Assembly (NCBI GenBank): GCA_964598005.1 | Contig: CAZRAL010000007.1 | Span: forward strand, 13,186 to 77,185 | Length of the DNA stretch: 64,000 bases | Reading direction: 5' to 3' | From: CAZRAL01 sp964598005 | GTDB taxonomy: Bacteria > Pseudomonadota > Gammaproteobacteria > Burkholderiales > Usitatibacteraceae | In this document: piece by piece, positions 35,039-45,151 of the stretch | Layout: each line of letters starts with the position of its first letter | Numbering within the stretch: position 1 is the stretch's first letter | The notes under the pieces: model-generated | Database searches by the model: none | The model's input: the letters and a program-made list of their open reading frames with translations, nothing else | What the model was told of the DNA's origin: nothing | Position numbers and translations under genes: made by a program

Positions 35039-35773
35039 TTACGTGCGTGCGCCTGGTCCACCCGGCTGATTGTGCCCTGCTGGCAGATTCAAACGACGCG
35101 CACGCACGATTTGGTAAGGACGGAATAGATAAGCGACAGTGGCAAATCCGCTCCATACGTGTACCAGCCGACTGAACGGGAATAGTAAGAAGATAGTCAT
35201 CCCCAGCACGATGTGCATTTTATAGGGCCAATCGACATGGACAATGCCCTCGGCGCTGCCTGGCTGAAAGGTGACGATCCGCTGAGCCCACTCTGCCAGC
35301 TGCATCATTACCGCGCCGTCGGAATGTGAGAACGAATACGGCAACGTAATCAAACCCAACGCCAGTTGGACCCACAGGATCATCAGGATGGCAATATCGG
35401 TGCGGTGGCTGGTCAACCGGATACGCGGATCGAACAACCGCCGATACAACAAGAGAGTAAGGCCAACAAAACAAACTGCACCGGCAGTGCCGCCAGAATA
35501 GACAGCCATCGCCTGTTTTTGCGATGCGGAGATAAAGTGTTCGTAGACCGAATGCGGTGTCAGCAAGCCCACCAGATGACCGAAAAACAAAAACAGAATG
35601 CCGATGTGGAAAAGATTGCTGCCCCAACGAAGGCTACCCTTGCGCAATAACTGCGACGAGTCACTCTTCCACGTGTATTGGTCACGATCGAAACGTGCCA
35701 GACTGCCTATCAGAAAAACTGCCAAGCAGATGTAAGGATAAATTGAAAACAAAAAATAATGGAGAGCGGTCAT
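35039..35773 (-). CDS. narI: Respiratory nitrate reductase gamma subunit NarI
   Basis: Membrane cytochrome b subunit (244 aa, five membrane segments) that oxidises quinol and passes electrons to NarH. Histidines that could ligate the two b hemes are in FHIGILFLFFGHLVGL (about 56-71) and near KMHIVLGM and SRLVHVW (about 187-210). Its start overlaps the narJ stop (35770-35773). It ends at TAA, directly before the isomerase ribosome-binding site. Confidence 0.97.
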   Translation of the reverse strand: MTALHYFLFSIYPYICLAVFLIGSLARFDRDQYTWKSDSSQLLRKGSLRWGSNLFHIGILFLFFGHLVGLLTPHSVYEHFISASQKQAMAVYSGGTAGAVCFVGLTLLLYRRLFDPRIRLTSHRTDIAILMILWVQLALGLITLPYSFSHSDGAVMMQLAEWAQRIVTFQPGSAEGIVHVDWPYKMHIVLGMTIFLLFPFSRLVHVWSGFATVAYLFRPYQIVRARRLNLPAGHNQPGGPGART

Positions 35774-36489
35774 GGGGTTGCTCCTGCCTTTGATATTCCA
35801 CTGGAACGGTTACGTATCAGATGAATCGGTTGCGGCTGGTTGGGATTGGCCTGCCCCTTGGTTGCGCAACCGTCAAACACCGCAGGCTCTTGCCACGTTA
35901 CATCGAGTGCTTCATCAGGTGCGACCTTCACCGGTTTTGCTGTTTCTCCAGCCAGCTCAAGCAACGCACCCAGCACGCTTGCGTAGCGTGTGTCGCGTTG
36001 CTGCAAAGCGGCAAAAATGGCGTTGAAAATATGGGCCATTTCGGTAAGAAAACTGCGCGCCACACGTGGCGGCTGGGTGGATGCGAACTCGAGCACGACC
36101 GGCAGGTAATCGGGCATTTCACCGGGCGCCAGATACAACTGTGCTTTTTCATAGGTCTGCGCAAGGTCAATCATAGCCGGGCCGCGGTCGCGTGAGTCGC
36201 CATGTACGTGTTCGAACAAATGCAGCGAGGTTGCGCGGCTGCGGTCAAACAACGCGACATATGCGGCTTCGATATCAAGCATATCAAGGGCACCGCTGCT
36301 GGCGGAAATCCAGTCCATCAACGCGTCTAGCTCGGCCAATCGCGCTGGCGATAGTGCGGCTTCTTTATGCAAAGCATCGCGCATCTCCGCAATATGGCTG
36401 CGCAAGGTGGCGTCAGGATAACCCAGCAGGCGCGCGAGCACGCGGAGCGTTTTGGTAGCGGGAACAGGGTTGCTGTCAAAAATAGGCAT
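35770..36489 (-). CDS. narJ: Nitrate reductase maturation chaperone NarJ
   Basis: Cytoplasmic chaperone of the NarJ/TorD family, 239 aa, which holds apo-NarGH during cofactor insertion. The N-terminal part has LRVLARLLGYPDATLR, and the family block SLHLFEHVHGDSRDRGPAM lies at about 97-115. It starts 3 bp after narH and overlaps narI by 4 bp. The C-terminal extension after about 190 is Pro/Asn-rich and poorly conserved. Confidence 0.96.
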   Translation of the reverse strand: MPIFDSNPVPATKTLRVLARLLGYPDATLRSHIAEMRDALHKEAALSPARLAELDALMDWISASSGALDMLDIEAAYVALFDRSRATSLHLFEHVHGDSRDRGPAMIDLAQTYEKAQLYLAPGEMPDYLPVVLEFASTQPPRVARSFLTEMAHIFNAIFAALQQRDTRYASVLGALLELAGETAKPVKVAPDEALDVTWQEPAVFDGCATKGQANPNQPQPIHLIRNRSSGISKAGATP

Positions 36490-36492
36490 GAC

Positions 36493-38016
36493 TTAAATCT
36501 CCGCCTTGATCGGGATGGTGCGCCGCTTCTCGCTGCCAAACAGGCTGGTTTCTCCGATCCCCTCAGAGCATCCGTTTCCGAAGCTGAAACCACAACCTCC
36601 GCGCACGTTAAATGTGTTTTCTGCATATTCCCGGTGGGTTGAGGGAATGACAAACCGGTCTTCATAATTGGCAATCGCCATGGTCTGGTACATATCTTCA
36701 ACCTCGTCCTGCGTCAGCTGCACCTGATCCAGCGCGGCCATATTGATGCGGCCATCCACATGTTTTTCGCGTTGATAAGCGCGCATCGCCAGCATTCTCT
36801 CCAAGGCGCGCTCGACGGGTCTGGTATCGCCTGCCGTCAGCAGATTTGCCAGGTATTTCACGGGAATACGCAAGGACTTGACATCGGGGATCGCCCCGTT
36901 GATCCCCACTTGTCCCGCATTCACGGCGGCAGTAATGGGCGAAAGTGGCGGCACATACCAGACCATTGGCAATGTGCGGTACTCCGGGTGCAGCGGCAGC
37001 GCCACCTTCCAGTCAATGGCCATTTTGTAAACCGGACTCCGGCGTGCAGACTCCATCCAGGCATCGGGGATGCCATCAACGCGGGCCTGTGCAATCACGG
37101 CCGGGTCATCAGGATTGAGAAAGATGTCAAGTTGGGCCCGATACAAATCGCGATCATGTTCAACGCTGGCCGCTTCCTGAATCCGGTCAGCATCGTATAA
37201 CAACACACCGAGATAACGAATCCGGCCAACGCAGGTTTCGCTGCATACCGTCGGTTGCCCTGCCTCGATACGGGGGAAACAGAACGTGCATTTTTCAGCC
37301 TTGCCGCTCTTCCAGTTGTAGTAAATTTTTTTGTACGGGCAGCCGCTGACACACATGCGCCAGCCCCGGCACTTGTCCTGATCGATCAGCACAATGCCGT
37401 CCTCCTCGCGCTTATAGATCGAACCCGATGGACAACTGGCGACGCAAGCAGGGTTGAGGCAATGCTCACACAGGCGTGGCAGATACATCATAAAGGTATT
37501 TTCAAACTCTCCGTACATGGCCTTTTGTACGTCTTCAAAATTCTTGTCCTTGCTGCGCTTGGCGAACTCTCCGCCCAGGATCTCCTCCCAGTTCGGGCCC
37601 CATTCAATTTTTTCCATCCGCTTGCCGGTAATCAGCGAGCGCGGCCGCGCGGTCGGCGCGTGCTGCATCTCGGGCGCCGATTGCAAATGGGCATAGTCGA
37701 AGGTATACGGCTCGTAGTAATCGTCAATCTCCGGCATGTTCGGGTTGGCAAAAATACGCATCAACAGTTTCCACTTCGCGCCCTGGCGCGGCTCGATGCT
37801 GCCATTGGTTTTGCGGACCCAGCCGCCGTTCCATTTTTCCTGGTTTTCCCATTCTTTCGGGTAACCAATGCCCGGTTTGGTTTCCACGTTATTGAACCAC
37901 GCGTACTCCATACCGGGGCGGCTCGTCCAGACATTTTTACAGGTCACTGAGCAAGTGTGACAGCCGATGCACTTATCCAGATTCAGAACCATTCCAATTT
38001 GGGCACGAACCTTCAT
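36493..38016 (-). CDS. narH: Respiratory nitrate reductase beta subunit NarH
   Basis: Iron-sulfur electron-transfer subunit, 507 aa. The first cluster motif is CIGCHTCSVTCKNVW (about 16-30). Further cysteine groups are CEHCLNPACVASCPSG (about 183) and CRGWRMCVSGCPYKK (about 215). The Trp in CRGWRMC marks the site of the [3Fe-4S] cluster. It overlaps narG by 4 bp. Length and motifs are normal for membrane-bound nitrate reductase. Confidence 0.98.
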   Translation of the reverse strand: MKVRAQIGMVLNLDKCIGCHTCSVTCKNVWTSRPGMEYAWFNNVETKPGIGYPKEWENQEKWNGGWVRKTNGSIEPRQGAKWKLLMRIFANPNMPEIDDYYEPYTFDYAHLQSAPEMQHAPTARPRSLITGKRMEKIEWGPNWEEILGGEFAKRSKDKNFEDVQKAMYGEFENTFMMYLPRLCEHCLNPACVASCPSGSIYKREEDGIVLIDQDKCRGWRMCVSGCPYKKIYYNWKSGKAEKCTFCFPRIEAGQPTVCSETCVGRIRYLGVLLYDADRIQEAASVEHDRDLYRAQLDIFLNPDDPAVIAQARVDGIPDAWMESARRSPVYKMAIDWKVALPLHPEYRTLPMVWYVPPLSPITAAVNAGQVGINGAIPDVKSLRIPVKYLANLLTAGDTRPVERALERMLAMRAYQREKHVDGRINMAALDQVQLTQDEVEDMYQTMAIANYEDRFVIPSTHREYAENTFNVRGGCGFSFGNGCSEGIGETSLFGSEKRRTIPIKAEI

Positions 38017-41000
38017 GCGATTTCTCCTTGTGCCTGGACTAACGCCGCGCGCTCATCTCCTAGTGGGGTATCCAGCCAGTCCACCTTGCGCATCTTGCGG
38101 ACAACGACGAATTCATCACGATTCGTGCCTATCGTGCCGTGGTAATTGAAGCCATAGCTCTGTTGCGCGTAACCGCCAATCATGTGAGTCGGTTTGAGCA
38201 CGATCCGGGTGACCGAGTTGTGAATACCGCCACGCACCCCGGTAATTTCCGATCCCGGGGTATTGATTATTTTTTCCTGCGAGTGGTACATCATCACCAT
38301 GCCGGGATTTACCCGCTGGCTCACCACCGCGCGTGCGGCCACCGCACCATTGATGTTAAACAGCTCGACCCAGTCGTTGTCCACAATATCCGCCGCCTTT
38401 GCATCGTCTTCGCTCAGCCAGATCACGGTACCACCCCGGTTCAGGGTAAGCATCATCAGATTGTCGCTATAGGTGCTGTGAATACCCCACTTCTGGTGAG
38501 GCGTAATAAAATTCAGCAGCACTTCTTTGTTGCCGTTGGGCTTGATATTGTGGATGCCAGTAGTGGTTTTCAGGTCGACCGGGGGCCGGTAGCTTGAGAA
38601 GCCTTCGCCAAACGCAATCATCCACGGGTGATCCTGATAGAACTGTTGGCGTCCCGTCAAAGTACGCCATGGTATCAACTCGTGCACGTTGGTGTAACCG
38701 GCGTTATACGAGACCGTTTCGCTCTCGATGCCGCTCCAGGTGGGAGAACTGATAATCTTGCGCGGTTGCGCCTGAATGTCGCGGAAGCGAATTTTCTCGT
38801 CCTCGCGATGTAGCGCCAGATGGGCGTGGTCACGACCGGTTTGCTTGCCCAGTGCTTCCCAAGCCTTCACCGCGACATGGCCATTGGTTTCAGGGGCAAG
38901 TTGCAATATCACTTCGCAAGCATCGATGTCGCTCACGATCTTCGGCATGCCCTTAGTGACACCTTCGTCCTGCGTCTTACCATTTAACTGACCAAGCTGC
39001 TCGACTTCGGTACCAGTCTTCCAGCTAATTCCTTTGCCACCGTTGCCGAGCTTATCCATCAATGGGCCCAGCGCCGTAAAGCGTTTGAATACATTAGGAT
39101 AATCGCGCTCGACCACTGTGATCTGCGGCGCTGTCTTGCCTGGAATGAGCTCACACTGGCCTTTTTTCCACTCTTTTACATCGAACGGTTGCGCCAACTC
39201 TGCTGGGGTGTCATGCATCAACGGCGTCAACACCACCTCCTTTTCAACGCCAAGGTGGCCCACACAGACTTCGCTGAATACTTTGGCAAAACCCTTGTAA
39301 ATTTCCCAATCGCTGCGGCTCTGCCAGACTGGATCGACCGCGGTGCTGAGTGGATGGATGAAGGGATGCATGTCGCTGGTATTGAGGTCATTCTTTTCGT
39401 ACCAGCTCGCCGTTGGCAATACAATGTCGCTATACAGGCAGGTCGTGCTCATACGGAAATCCAGCGTCACCAGCAAGTCGAGCTTGCCTTGCGGAGCATG
39501 GTCGTGCCAGGCCACCTCGTTTGGCTTGGCCTCGTCGCTGCCAAGATCCTTGCCTTGTACGCCATTTTCGGTTCCCAGCAGATGTTTGCAGAAATACTCG
39601 TGCCCTTTGCCGCTGGAGCCTAGCAGATTGCTGCGCCAGACAAACAGATTGCGTGGCCAGTTTTGCGGTGCATCAGGATCCTCACAACTCATCTGCAATG
39701 TGCCACCTTTCAACGCACGAACGACATAGTCTTTGACGTCGAGTCCGGCAGCTGCAGCGTCCTTCACCACCTGCATGGGGTTGGTTTTAAGCTGTGGTGC
39801 ACTAGGTAACCAGCCCATGCGTTCGGCGCGTACGTTGTAGTCGATCATCGCGCCGCCAAACAACGCCTTGTCGGCCAGCGGGGAGGCTATTTCGTTCATG
39901 TTCAGTTTTTCGTAGCGCCACTGGTCAGTGTGGGCATAAAAAAAACTGGTGCTGTTCATCTGCCGCGGTGGGCGCATCCAGTCGAGTGCAAAGGCCAGCG
40001 GCAGCCAGCCCGTCTGCGGGCGCAGCTTTTCCTGGCCCACGTAATGCGCCCAGCCACCGCCGCTTTGGCCGATGCAGCCGCACATCATCAGGAGGTTTAT
40101 TACGCCACGATAATTCATGTCGGCGTGATACCAGTGATTCATCGCCGCGCCGATGATCACCATGGACCGGCCATGCGTTTTATCAGCATTATCGGCAAAC
40201 TGGCGCGCCACGGTAATCACCTGATCGCGCGGGACACCGGTAATACTTTCCTGCCAGGCCGGGGTGTAAGCGGCATTGTCATCGAAATTTTTTGCGCCAC
40301 TGCCCAGCCCGCGGTCGATTCCATACTGCGCCACCTGCAGGTCGAACACGGTAGCCACCAGTGCATCACGTTCGTCGCCTGCTTTGCCAAGACGAAGGGT
40401 TACCGCAGGCACCCTGACATGATTAATATCGCCATTTTGCGCATTGGCTGTGAAATGAGAAGTGGCGTTACCGCCAAAATACGGAAAACCAACATCGACC
40501 ACCTGATGCGCCTGTTCGCCATCCTCGATCACTGACAGTTTGAGCTTGACCTCGGCGCCGTGACATGCTTCTCTGGATTCAAGATTCCACTTACCTTCAT
40601 CTTCACGGCCAGCCTCGCCCCAGCGAAAGCCAATGGAGCCATTTGGCAGCACTACGTTGCCTGCAACATCGAATGCCACCGTCTTCCAATCAGCGTTGCC
40701 TTTCTGACCCATGCTGCCATTAAAGTCACTGGCGCGCAGGTAGCGATCAGGCACCATGGTAACCCTGCCATCAGGCAGGGTGTGTTGTTTGAGCATCACC
40801 AGCAAAGGCAAGTCAGTGTAACGGCGCGCGTAATCGTCGAAGTAACGGCTGCGCGGCTTGCCTCCCTCTGGAAAATAAAATTCTTTGAGCGCCACATGGC
40901 CCATGGCCATGGCAAGCGCGGCATCGGTACCCTGTTTGGGGTGTAGCCAATGATCGGACAGCTTGGCAACTTCCGAGTAATCCGGTGTTATCGCTACCGT

Positions 41001-41831
41001 TTTGGCACCTTTGTAGCGTACCTCGGTAAAAAAATGGGCATCGGGTGTACGGGTCTGTGGGACATTGGAGCCCCAGGCGATAATATAGCTGCTGTTATAC
41101 CAGTCGGCCGATTCGGGCACGTCAGTCTGCTCACCCCAAATCTGCGGGCTGGCAGGCGGCAGGTCACAATACCAGTCGTAAAAGCTCATGCATACACCGC
41201 CAATGAGCGACAGATAGCGGCTACCAGCGGCATAACTCACCATGGACATGGCCGGAATCGGCGAAAAACCAATGACCCGATCAGCCCCGTATGTTTTGAT
41301 GGTGTAAACATTGGCCGCAGCAATCAACTGGTTCACTTCGTCCCAGGTGGATCGTACAAACCCCCCCATGCCGCGCACCTGCTGATAATCGCGTCGCGCA
41401 TTATCGTCTTGCACGATGCTGGCCCAGGCATCGACCGGCGTTTTCGCGACCTTGAGAGCCGCCCGCCAGCGTTTGAGCAAACGGCCACGCACCAAGGGGT
41501 ATTTCACCCGGTTGGCGCTGTACAAGTACCAGCTGTAACTGGCGCCACGCGAGCAGCCGCGCGGCTCGTGGTTAGGCATGTCCCAACGGGTGCGCGGGTA
41601 GTCGGTTTGCTGGGTCTCCCAGGTGACGATGCCGCCCTTCACATAGATTTTCCACGAGCAACTGCCTGTGCAATTGACGCCATGGGTGGAGCGAACAACC
41701 TTATCATGCGCCCAGCGATTGCGATAAGCGTCTTCCCACGTCCGGTCTTCACCAGTGGTGATACCGTGACTATCCGAAAATGGCTCGCGCGGATTCGAAA
41801 AATAATTTAGACGATCAAGAAAATGGCTCAT
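38013..41831 (-). CDS. narG: Respiratory nitrate reductase alpha subunit NarG
   Basis: Catalytic molybdopterin subunit, 1272 aa, which reduces nitrate to nitrite at the cytoplasmic face. The N-terminal FS0 cluster motif is seen in HGVNCTGSCSWKIYV (about 49) and a later Cys in EPRGCSRGASYSWYLYSANR. YNSSYIIAWGSNVPQTRTPDAHF (about 221) carries the Asn-Ser segment next to the Mo ligand. GGAG precedes the ATG. No twin-arginine signal is present, as expected for the cytoplasmic Nar type. Confidence 0.98.
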   Translation of the reverse strand: MSHFLDRLNYFSNPREPFSDSHGITTGEDRTWEDAYRNRWAHDKVVRSTHGVNCTGSCSWKIYVKGGIVTWETQQTDYPRTRWDMPNHEPRGCSRGASYSWYLYSANRVKYPLVRGRLLKRWRAALKVAKTPVDAWASIVQDDNARRDYQQVRGMGGFVRSTWDEVNQLIAAANVYTIKTYGADRVIGFSPIPAMSMVSYAAGSRYLSLIGGVCMSFYDWYCDLPPASPQIWGEQTDVPESADWYNSSYIIAWGSNVPQTRTPDAHFFTEVRYKGAKTVAITPDYSEVAKLSDHWLHPKQGTDAALAMAMGHVALKEFYFPEGGKPRSRYFDDYARRYTDLPLLVMLKQHTLPDGRVTMVPDRYLRASDFNGSMGQKGNADWKTVAFDVAGNVVLPNGSIGFRWGEAGREDEGKWNLESREACHGAEVKLKLSVIEDGEQAHQVVDVGFPYFGGNATSHFTANAQNGDINHVRVPAVTLRLGKAGDERDALVATVFDLQVAQYGIDRGLGSGAKNFDDNAAYTPAWQESITGVPRDQVITVARQFADNADKTHGRSMVIIGAAMNHWYHADMNYRGVINLLMMCGCIGQSGGGWAHYVGQEKLRPQTGWLPLAFALDWMRPPRQMNSTSFFYAHTDQWRYEKLNMNEIASPLADKALFGGAMIDYNVRAERMGWLPSAPQLKTNPMQVVKDAAAAGLDVKDYVVRALKGGTLQMSCEDPDAPQNWPRNLFVWRSNLLGSSGKGHEYFCKHLLGTENGVQGKDLGSDEAKPNEVAWHDHAPQGKLDLLVTLDFRMSTTCLYSDIVLPTASWYEKNDLNTSDMHPFIHPLSTAVDPVWQSRSDWEIYKGFAKVFSEVCVGHLGVEKEVVLTPLMHDTPAELAQPFDVKEWKKGQCELIPGKTAPQITVVERDYPNVFKRFTALGPLMDKLGNGGKGISWKTGTEVEQLGQLNGKTQDEGVTKGMPKIVSDIDACEVILQLAPETNGHVAVKAWEALGKQTGRDHAHLALHREDEKIRFRDIQAQPRKIISSPTWSGIESETVSYNAGYTNVHELIPWRTLTGRQQFYQDHPWMIAFGEGFSSYRPPVDLKTTTGIHNIKPNGNKEVLLNFITPHQKWGIHSTYSDNLMMLTLNRGGTVIWLSEDDAKAADIVDNDWVELFNINGAVAARAVVSQRVNPGMVMMYHSQEKIINTPGSEITGVRGGIHNSVTRIVLKPTHMIGGYAQQSYGFNYHGTIGTNRDEFVVVRKMRKVDWLDTPLGDERAALVQAQGEIA

Positions 41832-41872
41832 GGAAACTCCGAAAAACTATTGACACAGCATTGGAAAACCGC

Positions 41873-43501
41873 CTAAGGATTTTTGATTTCGGCGCTGGGC
41901 CGTAAATAGAACCACCAGTTCAGAACCAGACAAAGTGCGTAGAAAGCAGCGAATCCGTACATGGCAAACTGCGGAGTTCCAGCCTTGATCTGTGCGCCAA
42001 TAACCACCGGGGCAATGAAGGCGCCATAAGCAGCAACAGCTGATGTCCAGCCGAGTACCGGACCAGCTTGCTGACGATCGAAGATCACACCGATGGTGCG
42101 AAAGGTAGAGCCATTGCCGATACCACTCGCCGCAAACAGCAAGACAAAAAGCCACATGAACAGCGAAAAATATTGCTCCGGCGTCGCCGAGCTATACGCT
42201 TGCATCATGACGTAACCCACAGCGCCGGAGGCTGCCACCATCACAGCAGAGACGATCTGCGTCACAATCGAACCGCCAACCTTGTCAGAAATCCAGCCGC
42301 CAACAGGCCGAATCAACGCACCCACAAAGGGGCCAATCCACGCGTAGGTAAGCGCCGATGGCGCATTGGGATTTTTCAGACTATGCTGCATCACTCCCGC
42401 CGCATCAGGAGCATGGCTTACGCCGAATATCACCGTAATCGATAGCGGCAACGCCATCGAGAAGCCGATGAACGAGCCAAAGGTCACGATATAGAGAAGC
42501 GTCATCGACCACGTATGCTTGTTTCTGAAAATCTCGAACTGCTTGGCAATGTTCCCCTTCATTTCGCCGAAGGCTGCCAGCTTCATGGCGCCCAGCGTGG
42601 CTACAATCGTCAGCGGCAGAGCCACCCACATGTTAAGAATGCCCAGTCCCGTCGGCTCTGGCAAATAGAGGTAAAGCCCCAGCCCGCCGATGATCCAGGT
42701 AATGCCCCAAAGATAAAGAATTTTGCCGAATGCCGCGATCGTACCGCCATAGTTTGGCGACAGTGGTAGTAAATTATTCATGCCAAACCATGCCGCGATA
42801 ACAAGCGGCACCAAAATCGCGGCCCAAATAAAGCCTGCATTTTGGATGAAGGTTGGCGTGCCAGCAGCGATCTTGCCCATGATCCAGCCGCTGTCTTTAT
42901 TGAGTACCATCGAATCGCCACCAATTGCACCGAATAAACCAACCGTCATAACTAGTGGAATCAACACCTGCATAGTGGTCACGCCAAAGTTGCCCAATCC
43001 GGCGTTGAGGCCCAAACCAGTGCCCTGCAATCGTTTGGGGAAAAAACCGGAGATATTGGACATCGAGCAAGCAAAATTACCGCCGCCAATACCAGACAGG
43101 AATGCGCAGGTCTGAAACACCCACAGTGGCGTGTTTTTGTCTTGTAGCGCAATGCCTGTCCATATCGCCGGAATGATAAGCAAGGCAGAGGTCAAAAAAA
43201 TGGTGTTGCGCCCGCCCGCGAGCCGAATGAAAAATGATGCCGGTATGCGCATCGTTGCCCCCATCAGCCCTGCGATAGCAGTCAATGTAAACATGTCTGC
43301 TGGCTTGAATGGAAAGCCCAGATTGAGCATCTGTACGGTAATCATGCCCCACATCGCCCAGACAGCAAAGCCACACAGCAAGTTGGGGATGGAAATCCAT
43401 AGATTACGGTTGGCAATGCGGAGGCCTGTGTTTTCCCAAAACTGATTATCTTCCGGGCGCCAATCGGCAATATCGGCGCGGGATGGTGTTGTGTTGGTCA
43501 T
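41873..43501 (-). CDS. narK: Nitrate/nitrite transporter, NarK2 type
   Basis: Major-facilitator protein of 542 aa with about 12 membrane segments. An N-terminal extension (about 1-35) contains WRPEDNQFWENTG, typical of NarK2. The nitrate signature is in LNAGLGNFGVTTMQVLIPLV, and a second Gly-rich motif is near ASGIGNGSTFRTIG. This type is usually a nitrate/nitrite antiporter that exports toxic nitrite. The gene lies 41 bp upstream of narG and 29 bp after narK1. Confidence 0.94.
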   Translation of the reverse strand: MTNTTPSRADIADWRPEDNQFWENTGLRIANRNLWISIPNLLCGFAVWAMWGMITVQMLNLGFPFKPADMFTLTAIAGLMGATMRIPASFFIRLAGGRNTIFLTSALLIIPAIWTGIALQDKNTPLWVFQTCAFLSGIGGGNFACSMSNISGFFPKRLQGTGLGLNAGLGNFGVTTMQVLIPLVMTVGLFGAIGGDSMVLNKDSGWIMGKIAAGTPTFIQNAGFIWAAILVPLVIAAWFGMNNLLPLSPNYGGTIAAFGKILYLWGITWIIGGLGLYLYLPEPTGLGILNMWVALPLTIVATLGAMKLAAFGEMKGNIAKQFEIFRNKHTWSMTLLYIVTFGSFIGFSMALPLSITVIFGVSHAPDAAGVMQHSLKNPNAPSALTYAWIGPFVGALIRPVGGWISDKVGGSIVTQIVSAVMVAASGAVGYVMMQAYSSATPEQYFSLFMWLFVLLFAASGIGNGSTFRTIGVIFDRQQAGPVLGWTSAVAAYGAFIAPVVIGAQIKAGTPQFAMYGFAAFYALCLVLNWWFYLRPSAEIKNP

Positions 43502-43530
43502 GATGTTCTTTCGAGAAATAAAAACCGGTT

Positions 43531-44784
43531 TTACAGATTGAAAGGCTTGGCGTTGGTGCCCATCAACTCGGTGCGACGGACCTCAGTCCAGTACATCCAG
43601 ATCAATGAAACCCACACGACGCCGTACATCAGCATGAACGCCGAAGAACGAATGCCCGTCAAATCAACCAGCGCGCCAAACATGATCGGCAGGATAAAAC
43701 CGCCCAAACCGCCAGCGAGCCCGACAATTCCCGAGATCACCCCGATGTTTGCGCTGTATTCATCGGAAATGTATTTGAATACCGAGGCCTTGCCGAAGGC
43801 CCACGCTACGCCAACAATGAACATCAGCACAGTGAATACCCAGACGTTGAGGCCGAGATGAAATGTCGCCGGGCCATTAATGGTTTGCACCGTAAAATCA
43901 GTTTGGGGATAAGACAGAATAAAAAGACAAATCCAGCTCACCCACAACACCCACCAGGTAACCGAGTGCGCGCCGTGTTTATCCGATAGCCAGCCACCCA
44001 CCGCGCGCAACACCCCCCCGGGAAGCGAAAAACATGCTGCCAATAATGCAGCCGTGCGGATGTCGAGGCCGAATTCGCCTACATAGTACTGAACCATCCA
44101 TAGCGACAACGCGACATATCCACCAAACACAATGGAGTAATACTGGCAATATTTCCATACCTTGGGATCCTTCAGTGCCTGAAGCTGTTGTCGCCAGGTA
44201 ATTTTTGAAGATACCAGGTGAGAGGGATCGTCGTAACTCAAGAACCAGAAAAGAACGGCTGTCACCAGAAGTGCCACCGCATAGACTTGCGGAACGATAG
44301 TCCAGCCAAATGCCAGCAGCAGTGCTGGCGCGACAAATTTATTGAGCGCGGCACCGGAATTGCCGGCGCCAAATACACCCATCGCAAAACCTTGCTGATC
44401 TTTTTTGAACCAGCGCGCAACATAAGGCGTGCCGACCGAAAAAGAACCGCCCGCCATACCCACAAATAGCCCCAGCACTAAGTAATGCCAATATTCGGTT
44501 GCATACGAAATAAGCCAGATCGGTATGACACAACTCAACATCAGTACAAACAATACAATTCTGCCGCCAAATTTGTCTGTCCACATCCCGAGCGGCACGC
44601 GGATCAGTGAGCCCGTCAATACCGGTGTTGCGGTAAGCAGACCGAATTGGGTAGCATTAAGTCCGAGCGTTTTTTTGATCGGTATGCCGATGACGCCAAA
44701 CATCATCCAGATCGCAAAACAAACCGTGAACGAAAGTGTGCTTGCAATCAATACGGATATCGCTTTACTACGCTGACTGGACAT
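43531..44784 (-). CDS. narK1: Nitrate transporter, NarK1 type
   Basis: Major-facilitator protein of 417 aa with 12 membrane segments and no N-terminal extension. The nitrate signature is seen in GVFGAGNSGAALNKFVAP; a Gly-rich stretch GIVGLAGGLGGFILP is in the C-terminal half. NarK1 proteins are generally proton-coupled nitrate importers. Paired K1 and K2 transporters ahead of narG resemble the Pseudomonas and Paracoccus nar loci. It is the first gene of the nar operon, divergent from narX. Confidence 0.93.
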   Translation of the reverse strand: MSSQRSKAISVLIASTLSFTVCFAIWMMFGVIGIPIKKTLGLNATQFGLLTATPVLTGSLIRVPLGMWTDKFGGRIVLFVLMLSCVIPIWLISYATEYWHYLVLGLFVGMAGGSFSVGTPYVARWFKKDQQGFAMGVFGAGNSGAALNKFVAPALLLAFGWTIVPQVYAVALLVTAVLFWFLSYDDPSHLVSSKITWRQQLQALKDPKVWKYCQYYSIVFGGYVALSLWMVQYYVGEFGLDIRTAALLAACFSLPGGVLRAVGGWLSDKHGAHSVTWWVLWVSWICLFILSYPQTDFTVQTINGPATFHLGLNVWVFTVLMFIVGVAWAFGKASVFKYISDEYSANIGVISGIVGLAGGLGGFILPIMFGALVDLTGIRSSAFMLMYGVVWVSLIWMYWTEVRRTELMGTNAKPFNL

Positions 44785-44875
44785 GGTGGCTACCTATTTA
44801 CATTTTGAATGGGCCTAGTTTAGTTATCGGCCATAGCAACGCAAGACCCGAATCACTCTCAATATATTCCCTCAT

Positions 44876-44891
44876 TACCCCCAAAGTGGTA
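44876..44891. promoter_or_regulatory. Candidate NarL 7-2-7 binding site between narK1 and narX
   Basis: TACCCCC-AA-AGTGGTA is an inverted pair of NarL heptamers (consensus TACYYMT) with the 2-bp spacing NarL and NarP need; each half matches 6 of 7. It lies about 92 bp upstream of narK1 and 260 bp upstream of narX. Single perfect heptamers TACCTAT (44791-44797) and TACCCAT (45048-45054) flank it. The rest of the 367-bp gap shows no gene I accept and no good FNR box. Confidence 0.55.
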
Positions 44892-45151
44892 GAGAAAAAG
44901 TGCGGTGTAAACAAAGCAATAGCGCGAAACCCAGTAAAGCCGCATGATCGAATCAGCGCGTTCCTCAAACAACTTGTCGCTATGGAAAATTGGAGGTACT
45001 CCCATGTATCCAGAGGATGATTGGGAGCGCTTCTGTTGAGATGCAAGTACCCATATTGTTTGAAAAATTTTGTTGCTACCCTGATCTGTAGCATGCGATA
45101 CATTGCATTTGGCGTTATGCTCGACACGGCAACTGTTTAAGGGAGGCAGTA

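Noticed and set aside
44798..45127. 109-residue minus-strand frame between narK1 and narX
   Set aside because: It lies over the presumed regulatory region with the NarL-type site, has unremarkable composition and no ribosome site.
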